Assembly: GCA_963995525.1 (NCBI GenBank)
Contig: OZ023213.1
Location: forward strand, 47,889,618 to 47,953,617
Length of the DNA: 64,000 bases
From: Escarpia spicata
Taxonomy: Eukaryota; Annelida; Polychaeta; Sabellida; Siboglinidae
Reading direction: 5' to 3'
The position numbers and the translations under genes were made by a program. Of the stretch, positions 22,600 through 33,620 are shown piece after piece. How positions within the stretch are numbered: the stretch's first letter is position 1; each line of letters opens with the position of its first letter. The notes below the pieces were generated by a model. The model searched no databases, was not told where the DNA came from, and worked only from the letters and a program-made list of their open reading frames with translations.

Positions 22600-25500
22600 A
22601 TGGAACCGATTTCATATGTTGTGCATTTTACGGGTGCACTTTTGGTGTGGAGTATTTTGCTAGTGGCACAGATAGAAGGCATAGGCGAAGTAATTTGGGC
22701 GGTGAACTGCGGCGGCGATAAACACACTGACATTCACGGGATACGCTATCAGAAAGACATCTTGTCAAAAGGTGTCGCCTCTGACTATGGAAAAAATCTA
22801 CTCATAGAGCGTGTGGTACCGCAAGATCAGATTCTCTATCAAACAGAACGTTACCACACCGACACGTTTACGTACGAGGTGCCCATTCGGCAAGACGGTG
22901 ATTACATTCTTGTGCTGAAATTCAGTGAAGTCTGGTTCACTTCAGCCAATCAGAAGGTGAGGTCAGATGTCATGTAACAACAACTAACAATACTTTAGTA
23001 GTAGTAGTACTAGTAGACCGTGTACATTTGTATACGGCATGTTGCATTTTGTTGAAGCAGAACCTTTTAATTAAACTACCTAGTACTAGTCCAAGTCGTA
23101 GGGCCTACTCTACCTACAAAATAGAAACGGTTGCATACTTTTTGGCACTGAAAGTGAAGTCACAAAAGGGGAGATGGATGTTTCGACCAAAAACGTGTTC
23201 GGACCTTGGGCCGAACCATCCGTTTTAAGAATCGGTGAAGTATGACTCATGGGCCGTGTGGTGTAATCGTTATTCTGCCTAGCATATTCTTACCGCAGAT
23301 TTGTAACTGTTTTGAATTACTCCTTACGTATATTCTAACTACCGTGGTAGATAATGATTGTCATAATAACAACCACTTCCAGATTACCAGAAACCACCAA
23401 ACAGTTGTCCCGTTTGTAGAACAAACAATCAAACATCATAAGGTCCTTGACAAATCATTACAATGCAGCTGTGAAATGTAGAGTTACACCTCCATTGGTC
23501 ATTGCATCTTTGAAAGTGTGGTCATACATTTCAAATGTTCAAATTACATCTAATCAATTAACTACATAACACACCATGTGCTTGGTTACCATGTTTGTTT
23601 AGAGTACCGCTATGATGCTTTGCAAAAAAAACAAAAACAAATATAACACATACAAGCAATCCAGGTAAGAGTGCGAGTTCAAAGAAACAAACAAGCAAAC
23701 CATAAAGAGATGCAGTGTGTTCCTGAAGCCCCGGCGGCCGGCGGGATCGCCGACAACAACTAATCAGACCGCCAACTACTGAATCAACCCGATATGATTA
23801 TGTTCTCACTTTTTTGAGGCAAAAGAATGGCTCAATTTGACAAAATCTGCAAAAAAACTAAGCCGGTCCGGATATTGACGACCCGAGCGCGCCCAGCCAC
23901 TGCCGGAGATGGTCGAAAGTACACTCCTGCCAACTGCATGTTACGAATGGTTTGCGTTGATTTCCACAGGTGTCACCGCATGGAATCATTTTTATAATGA
24001 ACAATGCCTCTAAAAATAAAACTTGGTGAGGATGGACAGCAGAAGACACTCTTCAGCTTTCAATTTAACAGCAAGAAAAGAAATCTTGGTCAGTACGTGT
24101 GAATTTTGTGAATGGAAATGTTATTGACAACTTGTGCAGATCTGCCAACTGTTACGGTTTCGCCGTATTTGTTACTCTTAGGCAGCTGTTAATACGGCAT
24201 TACAGCTGGGCTGTAAATAATACGGTAGTAACAAAAAATCGGACAAGCTTATTTATTATAAAGCATCCCGTATTCTACAAAATACGTAACCTTCCCAAGC
24301 ATGGTGCAAAAAACAACCGCGGTCGGCAGTCCTGTTGCCAGTGTCAACACCCGTTAGTTTTCAATATTGACGACTTGGCGGCACCACTGTTGTATTGTCA
24401 ATGGACCGTCAGCTTCTGTTCATCTAGATGTATGGTAGGCTTGGGATGTTATGATGTTTCACTTTTGTTGGTTTATTGAAAATAAAAATGGTAATACAAC
24501 AATGTAAATGAGATTTGAAGTACCAAATTAATGTGTCATTTAAATAATGAGCTTACCTGGGATACTGAGCGTGATTACATTCATAACAAAATGGGTATAA
24601 TTTTTGTCTACTGAAGCAACACTTAAAATGATTAGAATGCACCAGAAGCCACCAAATAGCATCATCACCAGACCCCCCTAGTGTTGGCACGTCTACGGTG
24701 TGCAGCAGCGGCTTTGCTACTGCATTTGTCCACACTGTCCAGATTCAGTAGCTGGCTACTCAATTGTTAAAACCTGCTACTGAAAATATTAGGGAATACA
24801 CTGGAGATGGTAGGGGATTTATTGTGAAACACCCAAAACAATCTTCAAAAACAACGGGCCGAGTCGACTACTGAAACATCCGGGCTGAACCATCCGTCTA
24901 CATGGGTCGAACTCGTCGTGGGCCGAACCATCCGGGACCCGCAAAGGGTGCATGGCTCGATAGCGACAGTGAAAGCAGTCTTAGAGGAGTTTCCAGACCC
25001 TTCATTCTTAAATAACTTTGTGTGCAGTCATATGTCATATATACTAGTTTTCTACATATACAATTGTGATTTGTTTTATTGAGTACTGTATTTCAATTTG
25101 ATGGGACAAATAAAACCACCATACTTCTACTTGTTCTGAACACTATTAATTTTAACAACTGATTTCGATTCAGGCCTTTTCTTACTTTCTAGACCATAAA
25201 ATGTCACTGTCTGACAGCGAAGTGAAGTCGACACATTAAAAAATCAATGAATTATTATTAATTATCAACACCATCCTCTTAGTCCCTATGGTTTCTGTCA
25301 TCTCTGATGGATGGCGTGGCAAATCTGTTTATTTTTACTTGCTAATCAGTTGTCTATGTGAGACTGCCACCTGTGTATGTGTGACATCTGTCACATGACT
25401 CGCATCAGCATAAGACACAAAGTGATGAGTCTGAGTGTCTGACAGATGGTAGGAAACTGTATAATCAACCATTATGATAATTAAGAGTATTCTGTATTTT

Positions 25501-28500
25501 TTTAACATGGAATCACTGAGGAATGTCACATAATCTCTGGCAGTTTAATTTTACTTTAAATAAGGCTGCATAGCACCATCTCCAGTTTGTCCTGTCCTTG
25601 TTCTGATAGAACATAAATATATATATATATATCAGAACAGAGACAGGACAAATTGGAGATATATAATATATAGGTGTGTGTATATATACTATGCAATGGT
25701 GCGGTGGCTAAAGCTTCGGACTCTCGACTGAGAGAACCTGGGTTCGAATACTGTGCTTCGGTGTCGAACCTTGGGCAAGTTTGTTCATTCATCGTTGTTC
25801 CAGTTCACTCAGCTGTATGAATGACTCGAGTACAGAAAGTGGTTGATATACATTTGTGTATGAATAGTATTAATTGCAGCATGGCTGAATGCTTCCCAGA
25901 GAAGTAGAGATGTTTTTTGCTTGAACAAGTCTGCCAGGGAGTAAAGTGTAGAGCACTTTGAGCAGTCCTAAGGACTGGATGCTGTGCTGTGTTATAATAA
26001 GAACTTACCTTTGGGCAATTCCGCCGTCACATTGCATTAATACTTGTTTAGGTCTTTCAACATATCATATCTGAAAATATTATTGATCAATCTAAAACAT
26101 TTAAAGCCTATAGTGACTTGGGGCTATGATCTACATCACTACATGGGGAATTATTTAAAATGTTAGAATTCTACTACATACATACAATTTAGTAGCCGTT
26201 ACTCACATTACAAAAAATACATCAATATCTTTGCAGCTAAATTCTCCTAAAGCTATTGACCTTAGCACAAAAGCACCTAACTATTTGTTTAGGTGTGAAC
26301 TTAAGCAAGACAACAAGACAAGTATATTTTAGTCACCAACTGCACATCAGAGAGAAAATGTCATCACTCACGTTACATCGCCCACGTTACATCGCCCACG
26401 TTACATCACTCATGTTACATCACTCATGTTACATCACTCATGTTACATCACTCACGTTACATCACCCACGTTACATCACTCATGTTACATCACTCATGTT
26501 ACATCCCTCATGTTACATCACTCAAGTTACAACCTCACAACAATGTTACATGTGCAAATTCAACCAGTATACAATGATATTTTAAACAGTATTCATGTCT
26601 TGCCTTTTCAGCATATGTGTAACAAAACTTGTAATAACACACATACCGGTGTATATATATATATATATAATATAAATACAGCTACTCATTTTAACCTTTC
26701 CCTCATACAGATGCATCTAGGATATATATATATTATATATAATAAAATGTCAGAATTGAAATGTAAATTGACTACTTAAGAATCTTAGAAATTGTTAAAA
26801 AACTTAAAAGTGTCCACTATCCAGATTCACAGTGATTACCGGTACATTACTTAGATAGCTTAGAAAATAAGTGTAATCAATTATGAATAATTTTGCAAGT
26901 AATCATTGTTACAAAATATGAAACCTCACCAGGGTAGATATCTTCATATTCCACAATAACCCAGTCACTAACATGCACTATATAGTACTTATTCTTGTCA
27001 CTCACCAAATATACACCACTAATCTTTGACTACTTTGTCAGGAGTGAAGTGATCAGTGTTTGATTGGTCATCTTCATGTGTACACTTAATTTTTCTGATG
27101 TTTTGGGTAGCAGGCTCTTCATTAAAGCTATTGGCTTATCAGAGTAAAATAGTTTTTTATCTATAGATGTGTAATCCTTCCTTCTGAAATTGTTGTCAAT
27201 TGTGTTTTTAAACATATCCATGCTGCTAGGTTTGACATGATCAGTAAATAAGTGTAGTCAATTCCATATAATTTTGGACATGACAATGCAGACCTGGGGC
27301 CAAAGTACTCGGTACTCGTGTACTCGAGTACATTTTTTGAAGTACTCGTACTCATGATATTTATGGGTCATGGACTCGTACTCATTGTACTCAGATTTTA
27401 CGAGTACATCTGAGTACTTTCTCAACATGTACTGGGGAAAATAAATATATTTGGTTATAAAATGAAACTTTCCTGAAATATTTAAATGTTAAACTATTTT
27501 TTAAATACTTCGTTATTTCTGATAGTATACAACCTTATCATCCCTACACATCCCAGTACATCCTCATTCTCTGATAACAATGTCTATGATACCCAAACAT
27601 GGCAACAGGCAGCATTTTTTCCCAGTCAGAAACATCCTGTTAAGCAAACAATAATTGTACACTATAAACCTGTTTGTTTAATTAAGCCATAAAGAGTCAA
27701 TTAGCAGTTAACCTGTTGTGTACTTGTATGCCAGTGAATATCACCATCAAACATTTGCATAATTCAAGAAACATTTAATTGGCAGAACAACTGAAAATAC
27801 ACATGTGGTCACTTCCACAAAACAAGATGGCAGATACTGTAAAGCAATTGGTCAGAGTCAATGGTCACTAGAGGGTGGTCCAATAATAACAATGAGTGCC
27901 ACTGACACAATAGCATGGACTGCAATGTCAGCTAACACAACATATTGTTAATATAGCATGGAATGAGAAACCTGACATAACCCACCAGTTAGACAGGAAA
28001 AGCCTTTAATGTAGTGTGGAGACCATGCCACTTGGCACTGGCTGACAGTGCTAATTGCTAAGAACAAGAACTGCCAGTCTTCCTCTGTAGAAGTAAGGTG
28101 GCTCAAGATGTAATATAACATGAATTCGAGCAATAGATGTTTTTATTCCCTTTAACTTGAAGTTTGAACGGCCACAAGTCACAAGATGATTGGACAACTG
28201 GCTCACCCAGACATCCACATTTTAACAGAGTTATGATCAGAACTGGGACCGAAGTACTCGTGTACTCAAGTACATTTTTGAAGTACTCGTAGTCATGAAA
28301 CTTATGGGTCATGGACTCGTACTCATTGTACTCCGATTTTACGAGTACATCTGAGTACTTTTTGAATATGTACTTGGGAAAATAAATATATTTGGTTATA
28401 AAATGAAACTTTCCTGAAATATTTAAATGTTCAACTATTTTTTAAATACTTTGTTAATTCTGATAGAATACCACCTTACCATCCCTACACATAGTACATC

Positions 28501-31500
28501 CTCATTCTCTGATAACCATGACTTATGATACCCAAACATGGCAACAGGCAGCATCTTTTCCCAGTCAGAAATACCCTCTTCAGCAAACAATAACTGTAGG
28601 CTATCAGTTCAGGCCATAAACCTGTTTGTTTAATTGAGCCACCAGGATGTCCATAAAGAGCCAATTAGCAGTTAACCCACCAGTTAGACAGGAAATGCCT
28701 TTGATGTAGTCTGGAGACCATGCCACTTGACAGTGCTAACTGCTAAGAACAAGAAATGCCAGTCTTTCTCTGTAGAAGTAAGCTGGCTCAAGTCAGACTG
28801 CCTCCTACACTAGTATAATCCCATGCCAGCAGCCTGGCTAAAAAGTCCAAAGGGGATGCTGAGCCTGTTATGTGGACATGTGCTAACCCTCTCAACAACT
28901 AGTAGTCTACGATCAGAAAATATAAATTGCAAACTTATAACATGAGCATATTGCTGAGGTGAACGGATACCTCAGTTAGCCATGCACAGATGGTTACCAG
29001 TGACCCACTGCAGTTCTGAGTTTTCCAACTCTGGCTCAGTTGGTCCCTCACCATCTCAGCATTCCAGCCTCATCAGCCCCAGTTGAAAGAGTATTTAGCA
29101 TAGCCGAGAAAGTATTCTGCCCTGAACAGTGCAGCCTGAAAGACTCAACCTGTGAACAACTCATGTTCATTCGGTGCAATGGCAAATAGATGATAAGATC
29201 ATAGGATGCCATTGAAATGAATGCCAATGAAGTGAATTTCATTTTTGATGAAATAGAGGTTTTTTAGTTTTCCTCATAACAAAATTTATCAACTGCCATT
29301 ACATATTTATTTGTGCGGAGTTATATAAATTAGATTAATTAATAATTTTAAAATACGTTATTATTTAATATTTATATATTTTTTAATGTACTCATACTTT
29401 TACTCGTACTCATGATAATGTACTCATACTCAGCTTTTAGCAATGTACTCGTACTTATCCATCGTCAAAGTACTCGTACTTGTACTCATAAAAATGTACT
29501 CGGCCCCAGGTCTGTGACAACAACAAATATAACTTCACATATATCGATAATTTAAGGCTTGTAACACATTGTACAAAAATGACGGGTGGAACAAATAAGA
29601 GTTACGCATAAATGGTATATAATGATGTATATAATGATGTATATAATGATGTATATTGTAGTTGTGAACAGGGCATTTGCAGTGGTATCAGGGGTAAATG
29701 TTTCTAATTTTCTCTCTAACACTTTCTGCAACTCAAGGCCTATTTTAATTTCAAATGAAGAAAGATATGTAATCCTTATTTTAATAAAATTGATGATCAC
29801 ATTAATTACTATAATCACCATAGATCACTAGTTTCAAGCTACCTATATATCCAGAATCACCAGATCACCAGAGCCAGAACTAGTATGATTCTAAGGACGT
29901 CACTCACGTTACAGATTTTAAGCTCATATTGCGTAAATTCTATAAGGCCTAAATGTGAATTTGTTTTTGTTTTATATAAACCTAAGCTAGTAGGAGGAGA
30001 ATCAACAGTTTCTATGAATACACTTCATGCTTTCAAACATGAGATTAAAATATTCACTGTGGCCGTCACTCACGTTACGTGACGGCCACTAGTAGCACAT
30101 CTGACAGTATGCACTAATGTGGATAACACAGATAAATATTCACTGTGGCCGTCACTCACGTTACGTGACGGCCACTAGTAGCACATCTGACAGTATGCAC
30201 TAATGTGGATAACACAGATAAATATTCACTGTGGCCGTCACTCACGTTACGTGACGGCCACTAGTAGCACATCTGACAGTATGCACTAATGTGGATAACA
30301 CAGATAAATATTCACTGTGGCCGTCACTCACGTTACGTGACGGCCACTAGTAGCACATCTGACAGTATGCACTAATGTGGATAACACAGATAAATATTCA
30401 CTGTGGCCGTCACTCACGTTACGTGACGGCCACTAGTAGCACATCTGACAGTATGCACTAATGTGGATAACACAGATAAATATTCACTGTGGCCGTCACT
30501 CACGTTACGTGACGGCCACTAGTAGCACATCTGACAGTATGCACTAATGTGGATAACAGATAAATATTCACTGTGCACTACTAATTGCCAGTATCCACTT
30601 TATCAAAATATATATTACTTGGTTCACTGTAATGCTAAAATGGAAACGGGCCTAGTGTTTGTGTTAAATTTCAGAGATCAAAATTCAAATAAAAAAATAA
30701 AAGCCTGACCATTCCAAATGGTTCTATTTGTAATTACCAAGTAGCATTTGTGTGTAACTTTAATTTTTATTCCATCCAACATGTGTACAATACGAATCAA
30801 GTAATAAATCGCCAATATGGGAAGATTTATTTTTCAGTGTCATGTCCAAAGTTACATGGAATTTCCCCATTACTTCTTTTTTATATCTGTGCACTGCTCA
30901 TTCTAACTTGTTTCTATGTTGTAGGTTTTTGATGTTGTACTCAACAAAGAACATTCTGTGGTGGAGGGACTCGACATATTTGGTAAAGTAGGCCGTGGCA
31001 TAGCACATGACGAGATCATTCCATTCTCAGTGAAAAACGGCAAACTAAAAGTTGCAGGGGAGACATCGTATCTCGACGGCCGATTGCAGATTGATTTTGT
31101 GAAGGTATGGAACTTTTCTACAAATATATCAATCATTATATATATAAGCTAATACTATATAATGTGTATTGTATGTGTGTGTGTGTGTGTGAGTGTGTGT
31201 GTGGGTGTGTGTGTGTGTGTGTGATGGTAGTAAGCAAACAAAACATAGATGTTCTGCATACTATCTAGAAAAATGGACGAAGTTCTTATCTGTAAATTCA
31301 AAATTTTTCGTTTGGCATATCCAAATGAATTTTACCTGCCAGCGGTTTTCGTCTGATGTATCACATTGACTTCTTCCATTCCTGTGCTGCTGTACAGGGG
31401 CTTAGCTAAAGACAGTCTGCCCATCTTCAACTATCATTGGCACAACTGATAGTGAAACAAATCAAGTGGATCAATATTAATTAAGTACATTACTCAAATG

Positions 31501-32961
31501 ACAATGGTTTGTGATTAAAAAACTATACCGGCCAATAATGGCTGTGATGACATGAATGGCTTCTTTGGAAGTCGTTCGCACACTAAAAGGCACACTTTTG
31601 TCTAATTCAAGACTGGCAAAAAATTATTTCTGGCTAAGGGCCTGGTGCTGTATGATGACACTGTGTACGTGAGGTAGATCGTAATTGTCATTGTCTACAT
31701 TTTATGCAAAATTCTGAAATTAAAAAGCACATAGATCTGTGTTTCCAGTCCCTGTATAGTGCAATGCTTAATCATTGTAATTACTGTTTTTTTGCCTTTG
31801 TTGCAGGGAAGCCGCGATAACCCTAAAGTTAATGCCATTTATGTGATGCGTGGAACTATTGAAGGTGTGTACACATCATGTCACCATGGGAAATTTTTTA
31901 CTAATTCAACACAGTTTAGTTAATAATTTATGTTGTTTTACTAGTACTGACCAATGGCAGCTTGTGTAGTTTTTTTAAAATATTTTGGACCCTTATTTCA
32001 GTGACTAGTGACAATATATGAAATGTTACTAATGTTCATGAATAAAAAATATTAAACTATGTCATTTATGTCAGACTTGGGGGGTTAAATGCATTTATTT
32101 ATCAAACAAAAACATTACTTTTTAAATGCTCTGAAAAAGCAGTATCTAATACACACATAAATGGTGAAGGTTTGGGGTAGGCTATGTAGGTATGCATTTA
32201 CCAATATTTTAGATGTATTTATTATTTAATGTGTATTTGAGCAAAATAAGATGCAGTTTCCTTAAAATAATTTACACGTGAACATTTTGCATAGTTTTTA
32301 ACATCTTATACACTGCACATATTATTATTATGATCACTATATTATTATTGTAATATCTATCAACAAATTCTACATACACGTTTTATCATGTGAATTAATA
32401 TGTCTGTACATACCCACGAACGAGGCAGTAGCCCCGGATTTGATGGAGTTAAAATATAGGTTGATTATTAATATTATTTATACGGGCTTCTGGAAGAAGT
32501 AAAATACAGTGGAACCCCATAGCTAAGGTCACCGTCGGGACTGGACAAAAGTGACCAGAATACCAATTAATTTAATTTCCTATACTTTACAGTTGCAAAA
32601 ACAATTTGGGACTGTCCCAGGGTGACCTTAACTGCGGGGTGGCTGTAATACCGAGGTGACCGTAAAGCGAGGTCGTTCTGTATGCAAAATTGATTTTGAC
32701 AACCTAAAAATGTGTGTGGCTGCAGATGTGCCAAAGCTGGCGCCAACGAACGTGCAGCCGAGTCAGCCTCCGATGGAAGAGGAGGAGGAGGAGGAAGTGG
32801 ATTATGCACAGCAGCAACGCCGCAAGACCCACCACCATCCCGCTCCCGGCCCCAAAGTGCCCGACCCCTACGCCTCGGATGACACCAGCAGCATGATGTT
32901 GCCTGTGTTTGTCGCGATCGGAGCCTTTGTTCCACTTGTCTTCTGTCTGTGCAAGTTATGA
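22600..32961 (+). CDS. MLEC: Malectin, ER membrane lectin
   Basis: Malectin is a type I ER membrane lectin that binds diglucosylated N-glycans on new glycoproteins and works with ribophorin I in quality control. Four coding exons (22600-22956, 30925-31104, 31807-31864, 32726-32961) join in phase to 276 residues, close to vertebrate malectin. An N-terminal hydrophobic signal sequence (about residues 4-30) precedes the malectin domain: VIWAVNCGG, then [16 protein letters not shown] with the aromatic residues that line the sugar site, KFSEVWF, then VFDVVLN and [11 protein letters not shown] in exon 2. The C-terminal part has a Glu run, a His/Pro-rich stretch and a hydrophobic anchor ([19 protein letters not shown]) with a very short CKL tail. 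The ATG at 22600 is chosen because it directly precedes the signal peptide. Intron 1 is about 8 kb and repeat-filled. Identification is firm. Confidence 0.96.
24137..24334. mobile_element. Possible hAT-type MITE
   Basis: The ends CAGATCTGCCAACTG and CAGTCCTG (reverse complement CAGGACTGCCGACCG) form a 15-bp imperfect terminal inverted repeat with 11 matches. The flanking 8-mers do not match, so the call is weak. Confidence 0.3.
25578..25660. repeat. 31-bp inverted repeat with AT-rich loop
   Basis: The arms 25578-25608 and 25630-25660 pair at 28 of 31 positions around a 21-nt loop made largely of TA repeats. The size is in the range of a miRNA precursor, but it could equally be a small palindromic element. 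Confidence 0.7.
25694..26003 (+). mobile_element. tRNA-derived SINE
   Basis: The 5' part has an A-box-like GGTGCGGTGGCTAAAGC and, about 40 bp on, a B box GGTTCGAATAC (25741-25751), the internal RNA polymerase III promoter of tRNA-type SINEs. A non-tRNA body of about 250 bp follows. It is not a functional tRNA gene because no cloverleaf or acceptor stem forms. Confidence 0.7.
26356..26535. repeat. 14-bp tandem array
   Basis: About twelve copies of GTTACATCACTCAT, with variants CGCCCAC, CCCTCAT and CACTCAC, run in direct orientation. The plus-strand frames here are low-complexity repeats. Confidence 0.9.
27030..27275 (-). mobile_element. LINE 3' tail remnant
   Basis: On the minus strand the pieces MELTTLIY and [19 protein letters not shown], with a frame break, match the NEWNxLP...SVxMFKNxID end of the LINE at 16725-17490. 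It lies just left of the hAT element. Confidence 0.5.
27289..29514 (+). mobile_element. Decayed hAT DNA transposon with internal duplication
   Basis: The left end CAGACCTGGGGCC is the inverse of the right end GGCCCCAGGTCTG (to 29514). Flanking 8-mers are TGACAATG and TGACAACA, a near-match of the 8-bp target duplication expected for hAT. The subterminal regions are rich in GTACTCGTACTC-type motifs. In frame at 29055-29189 is [19 protein letters not shown], the hAT C-terminal dimerisation signature, ending at TAG 29187. The rest of the transposase is gone. The left-end sequence (27289 to about 27700 and about 27980-28115) recurs at about 28243-28795, so the 5' half is duplicated in tandem. Confidence 0.85.
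29073..29189 (+). pseudogene. hAT transposase dimerisation-domain remnant
   Basis: Thirty-eight codons read [15 protein letters not shown] and then a Leu-rich [10 protein letters not shown] before a stop. This is the end of the hAT C-terminal domain, in which the SxPxERxFS motif and a following helix mediate dimer formation. The upstream catalytic domain is not recoverable. Confidence 0.75.
30059..30574. repeat. 86-bp satellite array, each unit with a hairpin
   Basis: Six almost identical copies are spaced at exactly 86 bp. Each has arms GTGGCCGTCAC and GTGACGGCCAC around the 9-nt loop TCACGTTAC, followed by an AT-rich body. Near-identity implies recent amplification. The array lies about 350 bp before malectin exon 2. 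Confidence 0.95.
31105..31806 (+). other. Malectin intron 2
   Basis: The intron runs from a GTATGG donor to a TTGCAG acceptor. It holds a TG-rich microsatellite (about 31165-31222) and a relic Penelope terminal repeat (31297-31385). Confidence 0.85.
31297..31385 (-). mobile_element. Relic Penelope-like element terminal repeat
   Basis: This aligns with the terminal inverted repeat at 38957-39086: TTCAAAATTTTTCGTTTGGC, CATATCC, TTTACCTG, then a GGTTTTCGT block and CTTCTTCC. The GAAA side of the hammerhead core is retained, but the CTGATGA side is degraded. It is a solo remnant with no coding part. Confidence 0.5.
31865..32725 (+). other. Malectin intron 3 with MITE
   Basis: The intron ends with a pyrimidine-poor acceptor (GTGTGTGGCTGCAG). 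A MITE at 32507-32680 leaves only about 45 bp before the last exon, close enough to overlap the branch-point region. Otherwise the sequence is AT-rich. Confidence 0.8.
32507..32680. mobile_element. Pogo/mariner-type MITE, copy 2
   Basis: The 174-bp element is flanked by TA on both sides. Its ends CAGTGGAACC and GGTCGTTCTG form an imperfect terminal inverted repeat of about 25 bp ending in GGTCACC. Its internal GGGACTGTCCCAGGGTGACC block matches copy 1 at 6315. Confidence 0.8.
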
Positions 32962-33620
32962 AGGGCACACCAACCCTGCATTCTAACATAGGACATTTCT
33001 TTTTGGTAATGATTAATGATTGGTGCACTTTGCCACACTACCTTAGTGCGCACTACATTGTTGTGTCGCTTGTCAGCAGCTTAGATAGCATCTGGATTTA
33101 CTATTGTAGATCAGTGCAAAAGTGTACGTTTCCCCGACAAAATAGTGCATTTTTCTGCAGTACACAGTTCCACATTCTATGTTTATTTTATACTTTCCTA
33201 TGAAATAACAATTGTTTTAGTACCAAGAAGACATCTGCTAGACTACCGTGACAGTTATTCACCTTGTCTTTATGGACTAGGACAGTACCATGAATTATGC
33301 ATATGTACACATGCATCACCACTGTATGGGGCTGTGTGGTAGATCTCGTGTCTCAAGTGGACTGCTAAATTTTGATGTAAATTTTGCTAGTTGTATCTAA
33401 TCGTAAGTGAGTGTTTTCCGTTGTGTGTTGTTTTGAATGCCTGTGTTAATGGTTTCATACAGTGTTCTTATTGTACCTGTACTGAAAGCTGTATTAATAT
33501 ATGCAACCAGTCACTCCGTGTGTGTGCCCATAATAACATGTAGTTTCAAGCGACATCATAGACTAGACTCGTGCTAGCCATTATCCATTTAGTCAATAAA
33601 GACCTTTAGCTAATTTGCTT
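32962..33620 (+). other. Malectin 3' UTR
   Basis: The sequence after the TGA stop shows no other gene. An AATAAA at 33595-33600 is the first strong poly(A) signal, giving a 3' UTR of about 650 bp. Confidence 0.6.
33595..33600 (+). terminator. Poly(A) signal of malectin
   Basis: Canonical AATAAA in a suitable position downstream of the malectin stop, with T/G-rich sequence following. Confidence 0.55.

Larger units (their letters stand above)
22957..30924 (+). other. Malectin intron 1
   Basis: This intron of about 8 kb has a GTGAGG donor and a TTGTAG acceptor. It holds a weak MITE candidate (24137-24334), a long hairpin (25578-25660), a SINE (25694-26003), a 14-bp array (about 26356-26535), a LINE tail (27030-27275), a hAT element (27289-29514) and an 86-bp array (30059-30574). 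The remainder is AT-rich with no gene recognised. Confidence 0.85.

Noticed and set aside
24099..24479. Plus-strand ORF of 126 codons in malectin intron 1
   Set aside because: It overlaps the possible MITE and has no protein-like motif.
25694..25760. Possible tRNA gene from A and B boxes
   Set aside because: No cloverleaf or paired acceptor stem can be drawn, and the sequence runs on as a SINE body.
30059..30574. A CRISPR-like look to the regular 86-bp array with palindromes
   Set aside because: The whole unit repeats, with no unique spacers and no cas genes, and the genome is animal. It is a satellite.
32567..33028. Minus-strand ORF of 153 codons
   Set aside because: It is the antisense shadow of malectin exon 4 and the MITE.
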